Positions 11,916-15,667 of a stretch of 15,667 nt of DNA are shown here, in pieces. This stretch comes from Chthonomonas sp. UBA1950 (lineage in GTDB: Bacteria; Armatimonadota; Fimbriimonadia; Fimbriimonadales; Fimbriimonadaceae): positions 1-15,667 of the forward strand of contig DDEQ01000007.1 in assembly GCA_002336105.1 (NCBI GenBank). Direction: 5' to 3'. How positions within the stretch are numbered: position 1 is the stretch's first letter; the number at the start of each line of letters is the position of its first letter. The notes beneath the pieces are model-generated. The model saw only the letters and a program-made list of their open reading frames with translations. It searched no databases and was not told the DNA's origin. The position numbers and the translations under genes were made by a program.

Positions 11916-12975
11916 TTTCTAGCCTTGAGTTCTTCCAACCTATTTGCTTCACCATCTTGTTGGCTTCCCTTTCGAGGGAAGCCACTTTTTGTTTTGATAG
12001 TTCCTGGAATGGCTCGATTGCAAAAATGGTTGACTGAGCTTGCTTTTTGAGCCGCCAAGTTCCGACAGCACGTCCGTCGATCAACACCACTGCTTCGACC
12101 TGCCCTGCCTTGCGGAATACATGGGGTGCATGTTTCGAATCAAGCCAGAGGGTTTTGTCTTTGTGACCCATGGCCAGCGGATCGAACTTTGCAAGAAACC
12201 GAACGGGACAGGGTTTGGTGGCGGGTTCTGAATCTGGGTGCAGGTAGAAAACCTTATCGTAGCCTTCGATGAAGACCTCTTCTACCTGGGAGATTGCTTG
12301 CTGAATCAGAGCTTTCACCCCCGTTTTGCGCGAACCCGTCCAATAGATAAAGTCATCGAAAGTGGCAGGGCCAAAGGCTCGGATGTATCGCAAAAATAGA
12401 GCAGGGAGGGCGTCGTCCACCATCACGGGTTCATCGGCAGCGAACTTCTGCGCCGCCCCTCGTCCGATAAATCTCAATTTCCCTTGGAACGCAAGGCTAG
12501 CGACATCACCTCCCCAACCTGCAAACGGAACCTGAGCCAGTTCTGGAACCAGCGCATGCAGTTCTTTTCTTGATAACGGCCCCTTTTGGAGGGCACTGTG
12601 CGCCTGATCGAGCAGGTCGTCGAAGTTCAAAATGCCAGCCTTTTCGACTAAGTGCTTTCGCCATCGGGCGTGCGCTGGTCCGCCAAGATGCGAGCGAATG
12701 AGGTGATAAGCCTCAGGAAGGTGGGCGTGGAGCGTGTTGCGCAGGCTCCAACTTTTGATGACCTCTCCCCCTTCGGCAAGCGCTTGATTCTCCCAGCCTA
12801 TCAGCTTGCTGTTACAACGGGCAGAAATCGCGACTTCTAGGCTTTGGGCATATTGGGTTTGGACCGCGACAAGCCTCGACAGCACTTCGGTTGGGCCAGC
12901 CAAAGGGCGAATAAGCCCTTGATTGTTCAGCAGGAGACTTCGGGCTTCCTTCTGGGTGAGAGTCCTATTGCTCAT
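11890..12975 (-). CDS. Winged-helix protein of the AlkZ/YcaQ (HTH_42) family, probable DNA glycosylase
   Basis: A 361-residue protein of the HTH_42 family, which includes AlkZ and YcaQ/AlkX, monofunctional glycosylases that remove bulky alkylated bases and unhook interstrand crosslinks. The N-terminal part holds LVAVQTQYAQS, giving Q-T-Q at residues 39-41; AlkZ uses Q-x-Q at 37-39 for catalysis. Other family-like segments are IKSWSLRNTLHAHLP, LFLRYIRAFGPATFDDFIYWTG and FLAKFDPL, and VEAVVLIDGRAVGTWR with QSTIFAIEPF near the end. The ATG at 12975 overlaps the end of ruvB by 11 bases, pointing to translational coupling; a TTG nine bases earlier is the alternative. Its 3' part carries, on the opposite strand, an intrinsic terminator for the PEP-CTERM gene. 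Confidence 0.88.
   Translation of the reverse strand: MSNRTLTQKEARSLLLNNQGLIRPLAGPTEVLSRLVAVQTQYAQSLEVAISARCNSKLIGWENQALAEGGEVIKSWSLRNTLHAHLPEAYHLIRSHLGGPAHARWRKHLVEKAGILNFDDLLDQAHSALQKGPLSRKELHALVPELAQVPFAGWGGDVASLAFQGKLRFIGRGAAQKFAADEPVMVDDALPALFLRYIRAFGPATFDDFIYWTGSRKTGVKALIQQAISQVEEVFIEGYDKVFYLHPDSEPATKPCPVRFLAKFDPLAMGHKDKTLWLDSKHAPHVFRKAGQVEAVVLIDGRAVGTWRLKKQAQSTIFAIEPFQELSKQKVASLEREANKMVKQIGWKNSRLEISDCVAFE
11962..11995 (+). terminator. Intrinsic terminator of the PEP-CTERM gene, inside the convergent gene
   Basis: GGCTTCCCT (11962-11970), loop TTCG, AGGGAAGCC (11975-11983), then ACTTTTTGTTTT. A perfect 9-bp G/C-rich stem with a UUCG loop and T-run is the textbook Rho-independent form. 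It lies 46 bases past the PEP-CTERM stop. On the other strand the same bases encode the KVASLEREANKM region of the AlkZ-like protein. Confidence 0.9.
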
Positions 12976-13996
12976 CGAGTTCAAGCGCAGGCTCGTCAGG
13001 CCGCTTCGGTGGCTTCAATCCGCAATGCTTGTAAGCCATATCTGTCGCGACACGGCCTCGAGGGGTTCGCTGGAGCATCCCGATCTGCAAGAGGAACGGC
13101 TCATACACATCTTCGATGGTGGTTGAATCTTCGCCGGTGCTTGCGGCGAGTGTTTCAAGCCCAACGGGGCCGCCGCGATACCGCTCAATCATGATTCGAA
13201 GCAACTGCCGGTCGACTCGGTCGAGCCCGAGATGGTCAATTTCTAGCGCATCGCAAGTGTGATCGACGACGCTCGGTTCAATCGTGCCATGACCGTCAAC
13301 CTGGGCAAAATCGCGAACTCTTCGAAGCAGTCGGTTAGCAATTCGCGGCGTGCCGCGTGACCTCCTGGCGATTTCGATGGCACCATTTTCGGCGATGTCA
13401 TAACCCAAAATCTTCGCTGATCGGGTGATGATGTGAAACAGCGCCGCTTCGTCGTAATACTGGAAGTGCGAAATGATGCCAAATCGGTCGCGCAATGGAC
13501 CGGTCAATAGGCCTTGTCGAGTGGTGGCTCCGACGACGGTAAAGGCGGGAACGTCGAGCCGAATCGAGCGCGCAGCGGGACCCTTCCCGATCAAAATATC
13601 GACTTTTCGGTCTTCCATAGCCGGATACAGAATCTCTTCCACAGCGCGGCTGAGGCGATGAATTTCGTCGATGAACAAGACGCTGTTCTCGTCCAGATTC
13701 GTCAAAATTCCGACCAAATCGCCCGTTTTTTCAATCGCGGGGCCGGAAGTCACATGAATCGTCGTCCCCATCTCGTTCGCGATGATGTGTGCAAGCGTGG
13801 TTTTGCCTAATCCGGGAGGGCCGTAAAGCAAGACGTGGTCCACCGGCTCTTCACGCTGTCGGGCCGCTTTCAAAAAGACGGAAAGGTTGCTCTTTAGCTT
13901 GTCCTGACCGATGAATTCGGCAAGCCAACGTGGCCGCAACGAGAGTTCGGAAGGATCGTCGGGCAAGCGATCTGGGGTGAGTTCGTTCTCTCGCAT
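12965..13996 (-). CDS. ruvB: Holliday junction branch-migration ATPase RuvB
   Basis: A 343-residue AAA+ hexameric motor that drives Holliday junction branch migration with RuvA and presents junctions to RuvC. The N-terminus has the RuvB pattern LRPRWLAEFIGQDKLKSNL (20-38). Walker A is GPPGLGKTT (59-67), Walker B is LFIDEIHRL (107-115), sensor 1 is GATTR (156-160), and the arginine-finger segment is GPLRDRFGI (166-174). Sensor 2 lies in RGTPRIANRLLRRVRDFA (214-231). The C-terminal winged helix shows YRGGPVGLETLAASTGED and EPFLLQIGMLQRTPRGR. ATG at 13994-13996 follows the ruvA stop by three bases, and the end overlaps the AlkZ-like gene. Length is typical. Confidence 0.99.
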   Translation of the reverse strand: MRENELTPDRLPDDPSELSLRPRWLAEFIGQDKLKSNLSVFLKAARQREEPVDHVLLYGPPGLGKTTLAHIIANEMGTTIHVTSGPAIEKTGDLVGILTNLDENSVLFIDEIHRLSRAVEEILYPAMEDRKVDILIGKGPAARSIRLDVPAFTVVGATTRQGLLTGPLRDRFGIISHFQYYDEAALFHIITRSAKILGYDIAENGAIEIARRSRGTPRIANRLLRRVRDFAQVDGHGTIEPSVVDHTCDALEIDHLGLDRVDRQLLRIMIERYRGGPVGLETLAASTGEDSTTIEDVYEPFLLQIGMLQRTPRGRVATDMAYKHCGLKPPKRPDEPALELDEQ

Positions 13997-13999
13997 GGC

Positions 14000-14593
14000 T
14001 TATTTCTGAAGGAGTCGTAGGGCGTGGCGAATCTGATCTTCGACGGTACTGGCGTTGCCGCGTGCCTCTTCGGCGGCGGTTTCGGCTTCGCTTCGCCGAT
14101 AACCCAGCGCCATAAGGGCTTCGACCAACTCGTCCGCAATGACCGCCTTTTTCTTTGGCGTCGAGGCTTCGATTTTTCGGACAAGGGCCTCTTGCTGCAT
14201 CTTGTCTTTCAGCTCTAGCACGAGCCGTTCGGCTAACTTCGTTCCTACGCCGTTCGCTCGTCGAAGGGTCATGGCGTCTTGGTTCAAGATCGCGGTGGCG
14301 GCGTTATCGGCTCCGATTTGACCAATGAGCGAGAGAGCCACCTTGGGGCCGCACCCGTTCACAGCTAGCAACAGATCGAAAAGTCGGCGCTCGAAAGGCT
14401 CCAAAAATCCGTAGAGTGTGACGCCGTCCTCACGGAAGACCTGTCGAGTCAGCAAGGTGACCGGCTCACCGAGCGCAGGGAGCTGAAGCGCGACCGATTC
14501 GGGCAGAGTCACCTCGTATCCAACCCCGCCAACATCGACCATCGCGAGGAAACCGTCTACGTTCGCGAGTTCGCCGCGCAACCTGCCAATCAT
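14000..14593 (-). CDS. ruvA: Holliday junction DNA-binding protein RuvA
   Basis: A 197-residue protein that binds four-way junctions as a tetramer and loads RuvB. The OB-fold domain I starts MIGRLRGELANVDGFLAMVD and includes VGGVGYEVTLP (21-31) and REDGVTLYGFL (54-64). Two helix-hairpin-helix motifs follow: LLAVNGCGPKVALSLIG (75-91) and RRANGVGTKLAERLVLELK (111-129). The C-terminal domain III (about 150-197) that contacts RuvB includes ELVEALMALGYRRSEAETA. It is first in the ruvA-ruvB-AlkZ-like cluster; ruvC is not in the window. No clear Shine-Dalgarno sequence precedes the ATG. Confidence 0.98.
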   Translation of the reverse strand: MIGRLRGELANVDGFLAMVDVGGVGYEVTLPESVALQLPALGEPVTLLTRQVFREDGVTLYGFLEPFERRLFDLLLAVNGCGPKVALSLIGQIGADNAATAILNQDAMTLRRANGVGTKLAERLVLELKDKMQQEALVRKIEASTPKKKAVIADELVEALMALGYRRSEAETAAEEARGNASTVEDQIRHALRLLQK

Positions 14594-14735
14594 CTTACCA
14601 ATGTTAGCATATGTCTACCTAAATTGCATTTAGTCGTGCATCGCGATCAGCCTCAATGGGGTGGGGAATCGACAGATTTTTGGTCAGAAAGGGACCACCG
14701 AAAACTGACGAACAGAATTGCGGTAACGTCATCGG

Positions 14736-15425
14736 ATGTTGCCTCTTTTGGCCGCCGCTCTACTTCAGGTTCCGCAGTTGCCAAAAGATGGCGCGACCTT
14801 TTCGGGAAGGGTGTTGAAGCAGGTCAGCGTGAGCTATCTGGTGTCGCTGCCCGAAGGATATGACCCGCAGGGAGACAAATCCTACCCGGTGCTTGTGTTT
14901 TTGCACGGCTCGGGTGAGAGGGGTACGGACCTGAATCTGGTTCGGCGTCATGGCCCGCCAAAAGAGGTCGCAAAGGGGCGTAAGTTTCCGTTTATTATCA
15001 TCTCGCCGCAGTGCCCCGATGGCCAGTGGTGGGACGTGGATGCGCTCGGCGGCATGATCAAAAAGGTCGAGCGAGACTATAAAATCGACCGACGAAGGGA
15101 ATATCTTACGGGAATCAGCATGGGCGGGTATGGCGCTTGGGCTTGGGCGATTGCCGAACCCCGACGATTTGCCGCGGTCGCGCCTATCTGCGGTGGGGGC
15201 GATGACAGCCTCGTCGATAAAATCCGCACCGTTCCGGTTTGGGCTTTTCATGGCGACGCCGATCAATCAGTACCGATTGCCGAAGACCAAAAAATGGTGG
15301 ACGCCCTACAGGACGCAGGTGGAAACGTCAAGTTCACCGTCGTCAAGGGCGGTCAGCATGATATCTGGAGCGACATCTATGCTGGCACCGAAATCTTCGA
15401 TTGGCTGTTATCGCACCGGCGCTAA
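14736..15425 (+). CDS. Secreted alpha/beta hydrolase, esterase/PHB-depolymerase-like
   Basis: A 229-residue serine hydrolase. Oxyanion region FLHGSGERG (55-63); nucleophile elbow GISMGGYG (126-133) with Ser128; acid residue in HGDADQSVP (172-180), Asp174 or Asp176; catalytic His208 in GGQHDIW (205-211). The sequence IISPQCPDGQWWD (88-100) and the spacing resemble the carboxylesterases related to feruloyl esterase and PHB depolymerase that act on plant polymers or short esters. The natural substrate is unknown. The N-terminus MLPLLAAALLQ is hydrophobic but lacks a positive charge, so export is probable, not certain. An in-frame TAA at 14724-14726 rules out a longer start. It is divergent from ruvA. 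Confidence 0.85.
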   Translation: MLPLLAAALLQVPQLPKDGATFSGRVLKQVSVSYLVSLPEGYDPQGDKSYPVLVFLHGSGERGTDLNLVRRHGPPKEVAKGRKFPFIIISPQCPDGQWWDVDALGGMIKKVERDYKIDRRREYLTGISMGGYGAWAWAIAEPRRFAAVAPICGGGDDSLVDKIRTVPVWAFHGDADQSVPIAEDQKMVDALQDAGGNVKFTVVKGGQHDIWSDIYAGTEIFDWLLSHRR

Positions 15426-15441
15426 ATTCGATCCGGCGCCC

Positions 15442-15667
15442 CTATTCATCGAGTTCGGCAAGTATCGCTTGAAGGTATTCGAGGTCCTGCGTAAATTGAA
15501 CGATCTGTGGGTACGCTGTCGCGAGTTCTCGGCTCAGCTCGTATGCGGTCTGCAGGTTCTTTCTCCCTTCTTCGATCTCTCCCTTTTGGAGTTGTATTTG
15601 TGCGACGTTGTTTAGGCTAACGGATAGATCTCTTTTAGCTTGTGGGGTTTGCAGTTCAGTTCTTAGT
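15442..15667 (-). CDS. C-terminal end of a TPR-repeat protein (partial)
   Basis: A minus-strand frame is open from the right window edge to TAG at 15442-15444, giving the last 74 residues of a longer protein. It reads RDLSVSLNNVAQIQLQKGEI, then EEGRKNLQTAYELSRELATA, then QDLEYLQAILAELDE. This is the RDLSVSL-type tetratricopeptide repeat seen in large signalling or scaffold proteins, often C-terminal to protein kinase, NB-ARC, TIR or CHAT-related domains. The N-terminal domains lie outside the window, so the function cannot be told. It converges on the hydrolase gene with a 16-base gap. Confidence 0.75.
   Translation of the reverse strand, partial: LRTELQTPQAKRDLSVSLNNVAQIQLQKGEIEEGRKNLQTAYELSRELATAYPQIVQFTQDLEYLQAILAELDE

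Noticed and set aside
14760..15266. 168-codon minus-strand open frame opposite the hydrolase gene
   Set aside because: It mirrors the plus-strand hydrolase, whose catalytic motifs are complete; the minus translation has no recognisable motif.
15413..15440. Terminator between the hydrolase and the TPR gene
   Set aside because: Only a 5-bp GGCGC/GCGCC stem and no T-run.

Overview
The window looks like a chromosomal segment of a free-living Gram-negative-type bacterium. The best guess is Armatimonadota (Fimbriimonadia-like). This is inference from the combination of a PEP-CTERM surface protein, a very long secreted RHS/YD-repeat protein, a Sec-secreted protein with Gly/Pro-rich FPGAG-type repeats, TatC, a THUMP-like methyltransferase and few clear Shine-Dalgarno sites. 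No sequence search was possible.

Left part (1-4384) is accessory in character. A giant minus-strand RHS/YD-repeat gene runs off the left edge and is broken by an in-frame TAA (1677-1679) and a one-base frameshift near 2727. An AT-rich intergenic stretch with an 18-bp operator-like palindrome follows. Next is an orphan phage-type N4/N6 DNA methyltransferase flanked by two related inverted repeats, then a stretch that may hold a small frameshifted gene. This part ends at the 3' side of a tRNA-Arg(CCG) gene (4385-4460), an arrangement typical of tRNA-associated islands, although no integrase is visible.

Middle part (4529-8837) is a minus-strand run: a DUF454 membrane protein, a small heat-shock protein (Hsp20) with a hairpin over its ribosome-binding site, a 510-residue secreted protein, TatC, and a TauE/SafE (TSUP) permease two bases after tatC. 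A 13-bp hairpin abuts the ribosome-binding site of the secreted protein gene.

Right part (8936-15667) holds an HD-domain phosphohydrolase and a very small SSB-like OB-fold protein (plus strand). These are followed by a THUMP-like class I methyltransferase (minus), a PEP-CTERM protein with the Cys/Gln signature of an internal thioester domain (plus), and a repair cluster ruvA-ruvB-AlkZ-like winged-helix protein (minus). A secreted alpha/beta hydrolase (plus) and the C-terminal end of a TPR protein entering from the right edge (minus) complete it.

The main points for a second look are the thioester-type PEP-CTERM protein, an intrinsic terminator encoded antisense inside the AlkZ-like gene, four hairpins that contain or enclose stop codons, the hairpins at the Hsp20 and secreted-protein start sites, the AlkZ-like gene overlapping ruvB, and the paired inverted repeats around the orphan DNA methyltransferase.
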